In this document: positions 16,771-27,648 of the stretch, one piece after another
Layout of the letters: each line of letters starts with the position of its first letter
Position numbering within the stretch: the stretch's first letter is position 1
Origin: Pseudorhodoferax aquiterrae
GTDB lineage: Bacteria > Pseudomonadota > Gammaproteobacteria > Burkholderiales > Burkholderiaceae_C
Assembly: GCF_014652235.1 (NCBI RefSeq)
Contig: NZ_BMYK01000003.1
Coordinates: 186,001 to 250,000 of the forward strand
DNA length: 64,000 nt
Reading direction: 5' to 3'
The notes under the pieces: generated by a model
Told to the model about the DNA's origin: nothing
Seen by the model: only the letters and a program-made list of their open reading frames with translations
Database searches by the model: none
Program-made: the position numbers and the translations under genes

Positions 16771-19260
16771 CCTGGCCTGGCGCGACCTGCGCGCGAGCGG
16801 TCGCCAGCTCTGGGTGTTCTGCGCCTGCCTGGCGCTGGGCGTGGCCCTGGTCGCGGCGAGCGGCGGTCTGTACCGCCAGGTGGCCGGTGCGCTGCAGGAG
16901 GACGCGCGTGCGCTGTTCGGCGGCGACCTGAGGTGCGCAGCAGCGAACCCCTGCCCCCCGCCGAACGCGACTGGGTGCAGGCGCGCGGCGAGGTCGCGCG
17001 CGCGATCGAGCTGCGCAGCATGCTGCGCGCGCCGGACGGCCGCGCCCAGCTCGTCGTGCTGCAGAGCGCCGATGCGCGCTACCCGCTGTACGGCGAGGTC
17101 ACCCTGGCGCCCGCGCAGCCGCTGGCCGATGCGCTGGCCCAGCGCGATGGACGCTGGGGCCTGGCCGTGGACGGCGGGCTGGCCCGGCGCCTGGGCCTTT
17201 CGCCCGGCAGCGCCGTGCAACTCGGGGATCTCACGTTGCAGTTGCGCGCGGTGATCGCGCGCCAGCCCGACCGCAGCCTGCGTGCCGACTGGAATGGCGC
17301 GCCCGTGCTGCTGGCCGAGGGCGCCCTGCAGGCCACCGGCCTCGTGCAGCCCCAAAGCCGCGTGCAGTACCACTACCGCGTGCGCACCGCCACGCCGCCC
17401 GCGGCCTGGCGCGACAACTTCATCGCGGCCTTCCCCCAATCCAACTCCGAGGTGCGCAGCTTCGAACAGCGCAGCGAGCGCGTGGCCCAGGTGCTGGAAC
17501 AGGTCGGCTCGGCACTGCTGTTGATCGGCCTGTCGGCGCTGTTCATCGGCGGGCTCGGCGTGTTCAACAGCGTGCAGTCCTACCTACAGGGCAAGCTCGC
17601 GACGCTGGCCACGCTGCGCGCGCTGGGCCTGCGCGATGCCCGGCTGGCCGCCCTGGTGCTGCTGCAGGTGCTGATGCTGGCCGTGGCCGCCAGCGCACTC
17701 GGCGTTCTTGCCGGCGGCGCACTGGCGCTGGGTGGCGCGGCTGTGGCCGCGCGCAGTTTGCCAATGGTGCAGCAGCTCGGCCCGCAGCTCGCCGCGATGG
17801 CCGGCCCGGCCGCGCTGGCCATGGGCTTCGGCGTGCTGACCGCGTTGGCCTTCGCGCTGCCGGCCCTGGGCCGGGCATTGACGGTGACGCCCGCCGCCCT
17901 GTTCCGGGGCCTGGACGCCGCCGCGCTGCGCACGCCCGGCCGGGCCTGGGCCGCAAGTGCCCTCTGCGGCCTGGCCATCGCCGCGCTGCTGATCGCCAGC
18001 CTGCCCGATGCGCGCATCGGCGGGGCCTTCCTCGCCGTCGTCGCCGGGCTGCTGGTGCTGCTCGAAGGCGTGCAACGCCTGTTGCGCGTCCTCGCGCGCT
18101 GGTTGCTGGCCTCGCGCTGGCAACCCGGCTTCGCACTGCGCCTGGCGCTGGCCGGCCTGCAGCGGCCCGGCTCGGCGCTGCGCCCGGCCCTGCTCTCGCT
18201 GGGCACGGCGCTGACGCTGCTGGTGGCCTGCACGCTGGTCGTGGCCACGCTGCTGCGCACCATCGCCGACACCGTGCCGCGCGCGGCACCGGGCCTGGTG
18301 CTGCACGACGTGCAGACCGAACAGTTGCCGCTGCTGCGCGAGCAGCTGGGGCACGTGCAGCGCCTGCAGACCGCGCCCCTGGTGCTGGGTCGTCTGGCCG
18401 CCGTCAACGGCGAAGCACTGCGCGACAGCGGGGACGCAGGCCGCCTGCGCGCGGCGCGCAAGGAACACAAGCTCTCCACACGCGCCGGCAACCTGGACGA
18501 CGTGGTGGTCGAGCGCGGCGCGCTGTGGGCGGACGACTACCAGGGCCCGCCGCTTGTGGCCATGGAAGACCGCGAGGCGGACGCGCTGGGCCTGCAGGTC
18601 GGCGACCGCCTGCGCTTCGACATCCAGGGCGAGCCGGTCGAAGCCACCCTGTCGGCGATCTACGGCCAGCGCCGGCTGCAAGCGCGGCTGTGGCTGGAGG
18701 GCATCTTCAGCGACGGCGTGCTCGACCCCTACATCACGCGCCACGTCGGCGCCGCCTGGCTGGACCCGCAGCAGGCGATCGCGGCACAGGACCGGCTCGC
18801 GGCCGCCGCGCCCAACATCGTCAGCGTGCGCACCGACGCCCTGTTGTCCGAAAGCCGCCTGCTGCTAGGCCGGGCCAGCGCCGCACTGGCGGTGGTCGCG
18901 GGCATCTGCCTGGCCGCCAGCCTGCTGGTGCTCACCAGCGTGGTTGCGGCCAGCCGGGCGCGGCAGGTCTATGACGCCAGCGTGCTGCACGTGCTGGGCG
19001 CGCGGCTCGCGAGCCTGCGCGGGGCACTGCGCTGGGAGTACGCGCTGCTGGCCTTCGTCACCAGCGTGTTCGCGACCGTGGCAGGCAGCGCCCTTGCTTC
19101 GGCCTTGCTGGACTGGCGGCTCGATCTGGACGCCACGGGCCTGTACTGGACCGGCGCGCTGGCCGCGACGTGCGTCAGCGGGCTCAGCCTCGCTCTGGGC
19201 GCACAGTGGCTGCTCGCGCAGCTGCGGCTCTCGCCGGCTCGGCTGTTGCGCGGCAGCTGA
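16760..19260 (+). pseudogene. FtsX-family ABC permease (YbbP-like), interrupted by a one-base frameshift
   Basis: The reading frame opens at ATG 16760 with the first helix (LWVFCACLALGVALVAA) and continues to GDL near 16930. The homologous sequence then continues in another frame, from 16933 to 19260. Inserting a single G between 16930 and 16931 restores GDLEVRSSEPLPPAERDW and an intact protein of about 834 residues. The rest is a regular double-FtsX permease with about ten helices, a large periplasmic domain after the first helix and conserved codon use. A true null allele, a ribosomal frameshift or a sequencing error are all possible; the lack of decay elsewhere favours a recent event or an error. 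If the second part were translated alone it would begin at GTG 16933 (775 residues) and lack the first helix. Confidence 0.8.
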
Positions 19261-19263
19261 GCC

Positions 19264-19539
19264 TCAATCGTCCACGCCGGGCCCGCTCTCGAGCACCGGG
19301 TCGGCGCTCTCGTCTTCCGCCACCTCGGCACGCGGGCCGTACTGGGCATCGCCCAGGCCGCGCAGCGTGGCAGCGCCGTCTTCCCAGGCTTCGCTGAAGG
19401 TGTCGTAGGCGTCGTCGGAGGCTTCCACCACGAACCAGGTCTTCATGGCGTCCTCGCTCTCGAGCAGCATCCAGTGGAACAGGCCCGGTTCGGGCTCGTC
19501 GACGGACAGCGCCAAGTGGCGCAACGGTGTCTGTTGCAT
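19264..19539 (-). CDS. Small acidic hypothetical protein
   Basis: A 91-residue protein rich in Asp and Glu, with no signal peptide or membrane segment. The middle (LFHWMLLESEDAMKTWFVVEASDDAYDTFSEAWEDG) looks like a compact folded domain; the C-terminal third is low-complexity and acidic. AGGAG lies a short distance before the ATG at 19539. No family is recognised. It ends 3 bases from the convergent permease gene, which supports its being a real gene in a packed genome. Confidence 0.7.
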   Translation of the reverse strand: MQQTPLRHLALSVDEPEPGLFHWMLLESEDAMKTWFVVEASDDAYDTFSEAWEDGAATLRGLGDAQYGPRAEVAEDESADPVLESGPGVDD

Positions 19540-19619
19540 GGCAGCTCCTTCTAGGTTCCCGCCAGTATGGAAAGCACCCGTGCCGCCGCTGTAGGCCGGC
19601 GGCGCCCGCGGCTGCCGGC

Positions 19620-20396
19620 TCAGAACTTGGTGTAGCCGCCGTCGATGACGAATTGCTCGCCCGTGGTGTAGGCCGCGGCATCGCTGGCCAGGTACACGGC
19701 GATGCCGCCGAAGTCGTCGATGGTGCCCCAGCGCCGGGCCGGTACGCGCGGCAGCACGTTGGCTGCGAACTTCTCGTTGGCGAACGAGCGCTCGGTCATC
19801 TCGGTGGCGATCCAGCCGGGCAGGATGGAGTTGACGCGGATCTTGTGGCGCGCCAACTCCACGGCCAGCGCACGCACCATGGCCGTGACGGCGCCCTTGG
19901 AGGCACCGTAGTGGCTGTTGCGCGCCGCCCCTTCCACAGCCGCCGTGCTAGCCGTGGCCACCAGCGAGCCGCCCTCGCCATGCGCGGCCATGTGGCGGGC
20001 CGCGGCGCGGAAGGTCAGGAACACGCCTTCGACGTTGATGCGCTGGATGCGGCGGAATTCCTCCAGCGACATCTCGGTCAGCACCGTGCCCTTGCTCGAC
20101 ACGCCGGCGTTGGCGAAGCAGGCGTGCAGCGGGCCGAGCGCCGCCACGGTGGCGGCGAAGGTCTGCTCGACGGCCGCCTCGTCGCCCACGTCGCAGACGG
20201 CGCTGTGCACACGCGACGCGTCGCCGCATTCGCGCACCAGCGCATCGCGCGCGCTGGCGGTCTTGTCGGGGTTGGAGCCCCAGATCGACACCTTGGCGCC
20301 GCAGGCGAGCAGCGCGCGCGCCATGCCCAGGCCGATGCCGCCGTTGCCGCCCGTGATGAGCGCGCTGCGCCCGCTGAGATTGAAGGGTTGGTACAT
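19620..20396 (-). CDS. SDR-family oxidoreductase
   Basis: A 258-residue classical short-chain dehydrogenase. The cofactor motif is TGGNGGIG near residue 14, NAG appears in FANAGVS, the catalytic serine is in ATASTA and the Tyr/Lys pair is YGASK. The C-terminal DGGYTKF ending is typical of glucose/ribitol-type SDRs. AGGAGG lies 5 bases before the ATG at 20396, which fixes the start against longer in-frame alternatives. Substrate unknown. It stands alone, divergent from the DUF2889 gene. Confidence 0.88.
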   Translation of the reverse strand: MYQPFNLSGRSALITGGNGGIGLGMARALLACGAKVSIWGSNPDKTASARDALVRECGDASRVHSAVCDVGDEAAVEQTFAATVAALGPLHACFANAGVSSKGTVLTEMSLEEFRRIQRINVEGVFLTFRAAARHMAAHGEGGSLVATASTAAVEGAARNSHYGASKGAVTAMVRALAVELARHKIRVNSILPGWIATEMTERSFANEKFAANVLPRVPARRWGTIDDFGGIAVYLASDAAAYTTGEQFVIDGGYTKF

Positions 20397-20497
20397 GTCT
20401 GCCTCCTGATGGTGGTGGCGTGTATAGCAAGCGCCGGCTGCGCGCGAAGACACCAAGGTGACGCGCCGTCCTCCACCCCCGCGCACAATCGTCGCCC

Positions 20498-21046
20498 ATG
20501 GACCGCGAAGAACTGCACCACCGCCAGATCGACCTGCGCTTCTACCGGCTCGCCAGCGGCCTGTACGAGGTCGTCGGCCGGCTCGTGGACACCAAGCGCC
20601 AGCCCTTCCGGCGCCAGCTGGCCGAGGCCGACACGCCGCCCGGCACGCCCATCCACGACATCGCCGTGCACCTGGTCGTGGACGACGAGATGCAGGTCCA
20701 CGACGCCTTCGCCTCCATGGATGCCACGCCCTTCAGCATCTGCCCGGGGGCAACGGCCACGCTGGCGCCGCTCAAGGGCTTGTCCATGCGCAAGGGCTGG
20801 AACCGCCAGGTGCGCGAGCTGCTGGGCGGCGCGGCGTCGTGCACGCACATCGTGGAACTGCTGGGGCCGATGGCGACCACCGCTTTCCAGGGCCTGGCGC
20901 CCGCGCGGCTGGCGCAGATCAACCTGCCCGGCAGCGAAGCCCAGCGCCAGGCCAAGGTCGACAGCTGCTACGCCTACGCGGCCGAGCGCGAGGTGGTGGC
21001 GCGGTTGTGGCCGCATCTACACCGTAGCCCGGATCGGCCGGACTGA
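20498..21046 (+). CDS. DUF2889 domain-containing protein
   Basis: A 182-residue protein that I place in the DUF2889 family on the basis of its REELHHRQIDLRFYR start, GTPIHDIAVHLVVDDEMQVHDA and the CxH element in SCTHIVELLGPMATTAFQ. No signal peptide or membrane helix. Function is not established for the family; members occur in actinobacterial and betaproteobacterial genomes, sometimes near acyl-CoA or steroid catabolism genes. Transcription may continue into the diguanylate cyclase gene about 105 bases downstream. Confidence 0.72.
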   Translation: MDREELHHRQIDLRFYRLASGLYEVVGRLVDTKRQPFRRQLAEADTPPGTPIHDIAVHLVVDDEMQVHDAFASMDATPFSICPGATATLAPLKGLSMRKGWNRQVRELLGGAASCTHIVELLGPMATTAFQGLAPARLAQINLPGSEAQRQAKVDSCYAYAAEREVVARLWPHLHRSPDRPD

Positions 21047-21151
21047 CCCCGGGCGGTGGCGCCGCAACCGCGCCAACACAGAAATACTGCACATTTCAGC
21101 CGCTGGCCGTGCGGCGGGAATGTGCCACCATCGCGCCCACCCATGGGAAGC

Positions 21152-22339
21152 ATGTCCACTTACGCGCTGGATCCACGCACGACCGTCCTGATCGGCAGCA
21201 TCACGAGCGGCTTGATGGCCATGGTGCTGACGCTGCTGGCCCGCGCGACCCCGCTGCCCGTGCCGGGCCTGCGCACCTGGGTGGCGGGCGCCTGGCTGGT
21301 GTTCGCGGGCATGTTGCTGCTCGGCCTGCGCGACTGGATCTCGCATCTGGCGACGGTCACGCTGGGCAATGCCGCCTTCGTGCTGGCCTACATCGTCTGG
21401 CTGGCCGGCACGCGCCGGCATTTCGGCGAACGCCTGCGCTGGGGGCCATGGCTGCTGGCATGGCTGGCCATGGTGGCCGCGGTGACCTGGTTCGCCTATG
21501 GCCAGCCCAGCTACCGCATGCGGCTGGTCGTCGTGGCGGGGCTGTGCTGCTTCATCAGCGTGCACCATGCGCTGTTGCTGCTGCGCTACCCCCAGGCCGA
21601 GCGCTTCGGCCGCGCGCTGGGCATCACGCTGACCACCTCGTGGCTGGCCGTCCTTACCACCGTCTACGCCGCCAGGGGCGTGCACGCAGCGCTGTTCCCG
21701 CAGGGCGACAGCGGCCTGCTCACGCAGGACGCGATCCAGATCGTCTACACGGGCAGCTTCACGGTCTGCAATCTGCTGCTCGTGATCGGCTTCGCCACCA
21801 TGGCCTCGGACCATGTGCGTGCCCGCATCGAGGAGCAGGCCATCCGCGACCCCTTGACCGGCACACTGAACCGCCAGGCCTTGCTCGAATGCCTGGGGCG
21901 CGAGCGCGCCAACCACGGCCGCACGGGCCAGCCCTTTTGCGTCGCCATGCTGGACGTGGACCATTTCAAGAAGATCAACGACAGCCATGGCCATCCCGTG
22001 GGCGACCGCGTGCTCGTGCACCTGTGCCGGCGCATGGCGGCGCTGGTGCGGCCGCACGACGTGGTGGCACGCTACGGCGGCGAGGAGTTCGTCGTCGTGA
22101 TGCCGCACACGCGCCTGCCCGAGGCCGCGCTGGTGGCCGAGCGCATCCTGGTCGAGGCCGTGCAGGCCGACGGCCTGGCCCTGCCGGCCTTCACGGTCAG
22201 CATCGGCCTGGCCGAATGGTCGACCGGCGATGCCACGGAGCAGGACGTGATCGCACGTGCCGATGCCGCGCTCTACCAGGCCAAGGCGCGAGGCCGCAAC
22301 CGGCTCGAGCGCGCGGCCCTGCGCCTGGTCAACGCTTGA
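21152..22339 (+). CDS. Membrane-anchored diguanylate cyclase (GGDEF domain)
   Basis: A 395-residue protein. The first 215 residues form about six or seven hydrophobic helices, a membrane sensor of unknown ligand. The GGDEF domain follows: DPLTGTLNRQAL, LDVDHFKKINDSHGH with the metal-binding Asp, and the active-site GGEEF in RYGGEEFVVV. No EAL domain is present, so it should make cyclic di-GMP. An RxxD inhibitory site is not evident before GGEEF. The ATG at 21152 is preferred because GGAAG precedes it; ATG 21143 is also possible. It overlaps the convergent PBP1A paralogue by 11 bases. Confidence 0.9.
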   Translation: MSTYALDPRTTVLIGSITSGLMAMVLTLLARATPLPVPGLRTWVAGAWLVFAGMLLLGLRDWISHLATVTLGNAAFVLAYIVWLAGTRRHFGERLRWGPWLLAWLAMVAAVTWFAYGQPSYRMRLVVVAGLCCFISVHHALLLLRYPQAERFGRALGITLTTSWLAVLTTVYAARGVHAALFPQGDSGLLTQDAIQIVYTGSFTVCNLLLVIGFATMASDHVRARIEEQAIRDPLTGTLNRQALLECLGRERANHGRTGQPFCVAMLDVDHFKKINDSHGHPVGDRVLVHLCRRMAALVRPHDVVARYGGEEFVVVMPHTRLPEAALVAERILVEAVQADGLALPAFTVSIGLAEWSTGDATEQDVIARADAALYQAKARGRNRLERAALRLVNA

Positions 22340-24719
22340 ACAGGTCGAGGATGCTGCGGCGCTCCTCGGTGCGCTCCTGCGTGGCTTCGCCCATCGGGCC
22401 GGACATCGGTTGGGCCGTGGGCACCGCTTCGGTGGCCGCCATCCCGGGCTCGGCCGTGCTGGCGAACTCGGTGTAGGACCAGTCGCCCTCGTTGCGCACC
22501 ACGCCCTCGGGTGCGGCGGGCGGCGCCACCGGCACGCCCTTGAGCGCCTGGCGCATGAAGTCGATCCAGACCGGCATGGCCAGCGCACCACCACTCGCAT
22601 GCGTGCCCAGGTTCTGCGGCTGGTCATAACCGATCCAGGCGATGGCCGTCAGCGTGGGCTGGTAGCCCGCGAACCAGGCGTCGACGGCGTCGTTGGTGGT
22701 GCCGGTCTTGCCGTACAGGTCGGCACGCTGCAGCGTGGCACGCGTGCGCGCGGCCGTGCCGCGCGTGGCCACTTCGCCCAGCAACTGCGTCATCAGGAAG
22801 GCGTTGCGCGCGGGCACGGCGCGGGCCGACTCGTCGAGCATGGGCGCCGTTTCCTGTTGCAGCACCTGGCCGCGCTGGTCGGTCACCTTGTCGATGAGCC
22901 GCGGCTGCACGCGGTAGCCGCCGTTGGCGAACACCGAATAGGCCGAGGCCATCTGCAGCGGCGTGACCGCGCCGGCCCCCAGTGCCATGGTCAGCGAGGC
23001 CGGCTGGCGCTCGGTGTCGAAGCCGAAGCGCGTGACCCATTGCTGCGCGGCCGGCACGCCCACGGTCTGCAACACGCGGATGGCGACCACGTTCTTGGAC
23101 TTGGCCAGTGCCGTGTCCAGGCGGATCGGGCCGTCGAAGGCGCCGTTGTCGTTCTTGGGCTCCCACGGCTTGCTGCCGGTGACGCTGGCGTCGAAGTACA
23201 GCGGGCCGTCGTCCACGATGGTGGCCGGCATCAACCCCTTCTCGAGCGCGGCCGAATAGATGAAGGGCTTGAAGGTGGAGCCCGGCTGGCGCCAGGCCTG
23301 CGTCACGTGGTTGAACTGGTTCCTGCCGAAGTCGAAGCCGCCGACCAGCGCGCGCACGGCGCCGTCGCGCGGGTCCATGGCGACGAAGGCGCCTTCGACC
23401 TCGGGCAGCTGCGTGATCTCCCAGCTGCCTTTGTCGGTGCGCAGTACGCGGATCACCGAGCCGGGCCGGATCTTCACGGCCGCGGCCGCATTGGCCGCCA
23501 GCCCCGACTGCGCAGGCTGCAGGCCCTCGCCCGTGATCTCCAGCCGTTCGCCGTCGCCGCGCACGGCCTTCACGCGCCGGCTGTCGGCCTCCAGCACCAC
23601 GGCCGAGACCAGTTCGCCGTTGTCGGGGTGGGCATCCAGCGCTTCCTCGATGGCGTCGTCCTGGGCCTCGCCGGCGGTCGGGAGGGCGATCTGGGCCTCG
23701 GGCCCGCGGTAGACCTGGCGCCGCTCATAGGCCAGGATGCCGCGCCGCAGCGCGCCGTAGGCCGCGGCCTGGTCCTTGGCATCGAGCGTGGTGTAGACAT
23801 TGATGCCGCGCGTGTAGGTGGCGTCGCCGTACTGCGCGAACATCTGCTGGCGCACGCTCTCGGCCACGTACTCGCCGTGCACGGCCACCGTGTCGCCGGC
23901 GCTGCGCACAGCCAGCGGCTCCTCCTTCGCCGCCTGCGCCTGGGCTGCGGTGATGAAGCCGTTTTCCTGCATGCGGTCGATGATGTAGAGCTGGCGCACG
24001 CGCGCGCGGCGCGGGTTGCTGATCGGGTTGTTGGCCGAGGGCGCCTTGGGCAGGCCGGCCAGCATGGCGGCCTGGGCCACCGTGATGTCCTTGAGCTGGC
24101 GGCCGAAATAGACCTCCGAGGCGGCCGCGAAGCCATAGGCCCGGTGGCCCAGGAAGATCTGGTTCATGTAGATCTCCAGGATCTGGTCCTTGGAGAGCGC
24201 GCGCTCCAGCTTGAAGGTCAGCAGCACCTCGCGCAGCTTGCGCGCATAGGTCTTCTCCGAGGACAGGAACATGTTGCGCGCCACCTGCATGGTGATGGTC
24301 GAGGCGCCCTGACTGCGCGAGCGGCCCAGGTTGGCCACGGCCGCGCGCAGCATGCCCGTGTAGTCCACGCCGTCGTGCGTGTAGAAGCGCTGGTCCTCGA
24401 TGGCCAAAACCGCATCCTTCATGACCTGCGGGATCTCGGCGATGGGCGTGAGGTTGCGCCGCTCCTCGCCGAACTCGCCCAGTAGCACGCCGTCGCGCGT
24501 GTACACGCGCAGCGGCAGCTTGGGCTGGTAGTCGGCCGCCGCCGACACGTCGGGCAGCTGCGCGTAGGCCTGCCAGGCGGCCACGCCCAGCCCGACGGTG
24601 GCGAGCGCCGCCGTGGCCAGGACGGCGCCCGCGGCCCACAGCAGCGTGCGACGGCGTGCGGCGGCCCGCGGCGAAGCAGAAGATTCTTTCGGGGTGGGCG
24701 GGCGAGGAGAGGAAACCAT
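22329..24719 (-). CDS. Second penicillin-binding protein 1A
   Basis: A 796-residue bifunctional transglycosylase/transpeptidase, closely similar along its whole length to the protein encoded at 1547-3943. A membrane helix lies at about residues 26-50; the glycosyltransferase glutamate is in AIEDQRFYTHDG (Glu108); transpeptidase motifs are PGSTFKPF and YGKTGTTND. The central transglycosylase core is nearly identical to that of the paralogue, while the N-terminus and the C-terminal tail differ. Both proteins end in a RSILDLF- or RILDLF-type motif. It is not linked to pil genes. Confidence 0.94.
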   Translation of the reverse strand: MVSSPRPPTPKESSASPRAAARRRTLLWAAGAVLATAALATVGLGVAAWQAYAQLPDVSAAADYQPKLPLRVYTRDGVLLGEFGEERRNLTPIAEIPQVMKDAVLAIEDQRFYTHDGVDYTGMLRAAVANLGRSRSQGASTITMQVARNMFLSSEKTYARKLREVLLTFKLERALSKDQILEIYMNQIFLGHRAYGFAAASEVYFGRQLKDITVAQAAMLAGLPKAPSANNPISNPRRARVRQLYIIDRMQENGFITAAQAQAAKEEPLAVRSAGDTVAVHGEYVAESVRQQMFAQYGDATYTRGINVYTTLDAKDQAAAYGALRRGILAYERRQVYRGPEAQIALPTAGEAQDDAIEEALDAHPDNGELVSAVVLEADSRRVKAVRGDGERLEITGEGLQPAQSGLAANAAAAVKIRPGSVIRVLRTDKGSWEITQLPEVEGAFVAMDPRDGAVRALVGGFDFGRNQFNHVTQAWRQPGSTFKPFIYSAALEKGLMPATIVDDGPLYFDASVTGSKPWEPKNDNGAFDGPIRLDTALAKSKNVVAIRVLQTVGVPAAQQWVTRFGFDTERQPASLTMALGAGAVTPLQMASAYSVFANGGYRVQPRLIDKVTDQRGQVLQQETAPMLDESARAVPARNAFLMTQLLGEVATRGTAARTRATLQRADLYGKTGTTNDAVDAWFAGYQPTLTAIAWIGYDQPQNLGTHASGGALAMPVWIDFMRQALKGVPVAPPAAPEGVVRNEGDWSYTEFASTAEPGMAATEAVPTAQPMSGPMGEATQERTEERRSILDLFKR

Positions 24720-24945
24720 GCAGTGGCGCGGAAAAGGCGTGGGGCGATGCCCACCTGGCAGAGTCGCCCACCTGCGAAATGGTTCAGCAGGGCAACGGCG
24801 CTCTCACGTAAGCCCTTGATTTTCCTCTATTGCCGATGTACCGGCCGCCTCGCCGATCGGGCGGCGCGTGTTCGACCACTGGTTGGGCGCGCTCGGGGGG
24901 CAAGCGTCCGCACGGCATGCCCCGGGGGCTTGCCCGACAGCGCCG

Positions 24946-25206
24946 CTACTGCAAGGCCTCACGGCTCCGCCCGAAGGTGGGCGGCGCGATGTACGGCGAC
25001 TCCACCACACGCTCCGCAGTGCACAGCAGCCCGGCCCCGAGCATCGACTCGTACTGGTCGCGCGTGACGGGCATGCGGAACAGCGCTGCCGCGCCTTCCA
25101 CATGGTCGGCGCGCAGCCACTCGAGGCAGCCCTTTCCAAGCCGGTAGCGGTGCGCCCCCTCGGGCACATAGATGCTCAGTTCGTGCAGCTTGTCTCGAAC
25201 GTTCAT
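24946..25206 (-). CDS. Small hypothetical protein
   Basis: An 86-residue soluble protein starting MNVRDKLHELSIYVPEG, with GGGAG six bases before the ATG at 25206. It has no signal peptide, membrane segment or cysteine motif and no family is recognised. It lies 226 bases upstream of the PBP1A paralogue on the same strand; that gap shows no recognisable promoter or terminator. Regular codon use and a ribosome binding site support it as a gene. Confidence 0.6.
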   Translation of the reverse strand: MNVRDKLHELSIYVPEGAHRYRLGKGCLEWLRADHVEGAAALFRMPVTRDQYESMLGAGLLCTAERVVESPYIAPPTFGRSREALQ

Positions 25207-25437
25207 GGCGGTCTCCCGGCGGGGTGGGTGAAGTCTGAACCGGCGTGCGTGCCGCCCATGTCGGACAGCAGCCTGTCTCGCTGCCACACGTCGGGGCGGG
25301 GACGAGGCGCGCGGGTTGCTTCAGGCCCGCGCCTCTGGCCAGCATAGGGGCCTGCTGTGACAAGTTTTCCAAGCCCCCGGCAGCCGCGGGTGGTTTTCCG
25401 TCGCGCGGCAGGTGTGCAGCTTTTTTCCTGCTCCCAC

Positions 25438-25465
25438 TTGATCCTTCACATTTCGCCTTTATGAT
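25438..25465 (+). promoter_or_regulatory. groESL promoter
   Basis: TTGATC (25438-25443) and TATGAT (25460-25465) are separated by 16 bases and make a good sigma-70 promoter whose -10 box ends on the first base of the CIRCE operator. A sigma-32 promoter is not obvious. The remaining gap back to the hypothetical gene (25207-25437) shows nothing recognisable. Confidence 0.75.
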
Positions 25466-25491
25466 TAGCACTCGCTGGGGACGAGTGCTAA
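25465..25491 (+). promoter_or_regulatory. CIRCE operator for the heat-shock repressor HrcA
   Basis: A perfect match to the CIRCE consensus: TTAGCACTC, nine bases, then GAGTGCTAA. It covers the transcription start of the groESL promoter, so HrcA binding should block transcription until heat shock. HrcA itself is not encoded in this window. Confidence 0.95.
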
Positions 25492-25572
25492 CGATGCCTT
25501 CGTTCCCACGTTTTCCGGGCTTGCAGCCTCTGGCTGCCCCACAACGCAACGCAACCTTCTCAGGAGATGCAA

Positions 25573-25863
25573 TTGAAACTTCGTCCTTTGGCCGATCGCG
25601 TGATCGTCAAGCGCATTGAAAGCGAAACCAAGACCGCCTCGGGCATCGTGATCCCCGACAACGCCGCCGAGAAGCCCGACCAGGGTGAAGTGCTGGCGGT
25701 GGGCCCGGGCAAGCTGGACGACAACGGCAAGCGCATCGAACTGTCGATCCGCGTGGGCGACCGCGTGCTGTTCGGCAAGTACTCGGGCCAGACCGTCAAG
25801 GTCGACGGCGACGAACTGCTGGTGATGAAGGAAGACGACCTGTTCGCGGTCGTCGAGAAGTAA
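25573..25863 (+). CDS. groES: Co-chaperonin GroES (cpn10)
   Basis: A 96-residue heptameric lid of the GroEL chamber, with the standard [13 protein letters not shown] start and the mobile loop [17 protein letters not shown] (25562-25566) directly abuts an in-frame ATG (25567), leaving no spacer, while TTG at 25573 has the proper spacing and gives the usual 96-residue family length. TTG is therefore the preferred start; ATG 25567 would add two residues. First gene of the CIRCE-controlled groESL operon. Confidence 0.95.
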   Translation: MKLRPLADRVIVKRIESETKTASGIVIPDNAAEKPDQGEVLAVGPGKLDDNGKRIELSIRVGDRVLFGKYSGQTVKVDGDELLVMKEDDLFAVVEK

Positions 25864-25899
25864 GCACTTCGCTTCCCCTCCATCCCCTTCCTGTATTGA

Positions 25900-27555
<1,656 letters not shown>

Positions 27556-27591
27556 TGTGCCGGGTGCGGCCACCGGCCGCACCGCCCTCAG

Positions 27592-27630
27592 AAAAAAGCC
27601 CCGCGGCGCAAGCCGCGGGGCTTTTTCTTT
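27592..27630 (+). terminator. groESL operon terminator
   Basis: AAAGCCCCGCGGC (27595-27607) and its complement GCCGCGGGGCTTT (27612-27624) enclose a GCAA tetraloop and are followed by a T-run. The A-run on the other side could let it also end leftward transcription, but the gene there reads away from it. Confidence 0.92.
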
Positions 27631-27648
27631 GTCTGCGTTGCCTTTGCG

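Noticed and set aside
24820-24880. A GCCGCC/GGCGGC hairpin in the gap upstream of the second PBP1A gene
   Set aside because: It lacks a T-run on either side and is too short to distinguish from chance in GC-rich DNA.
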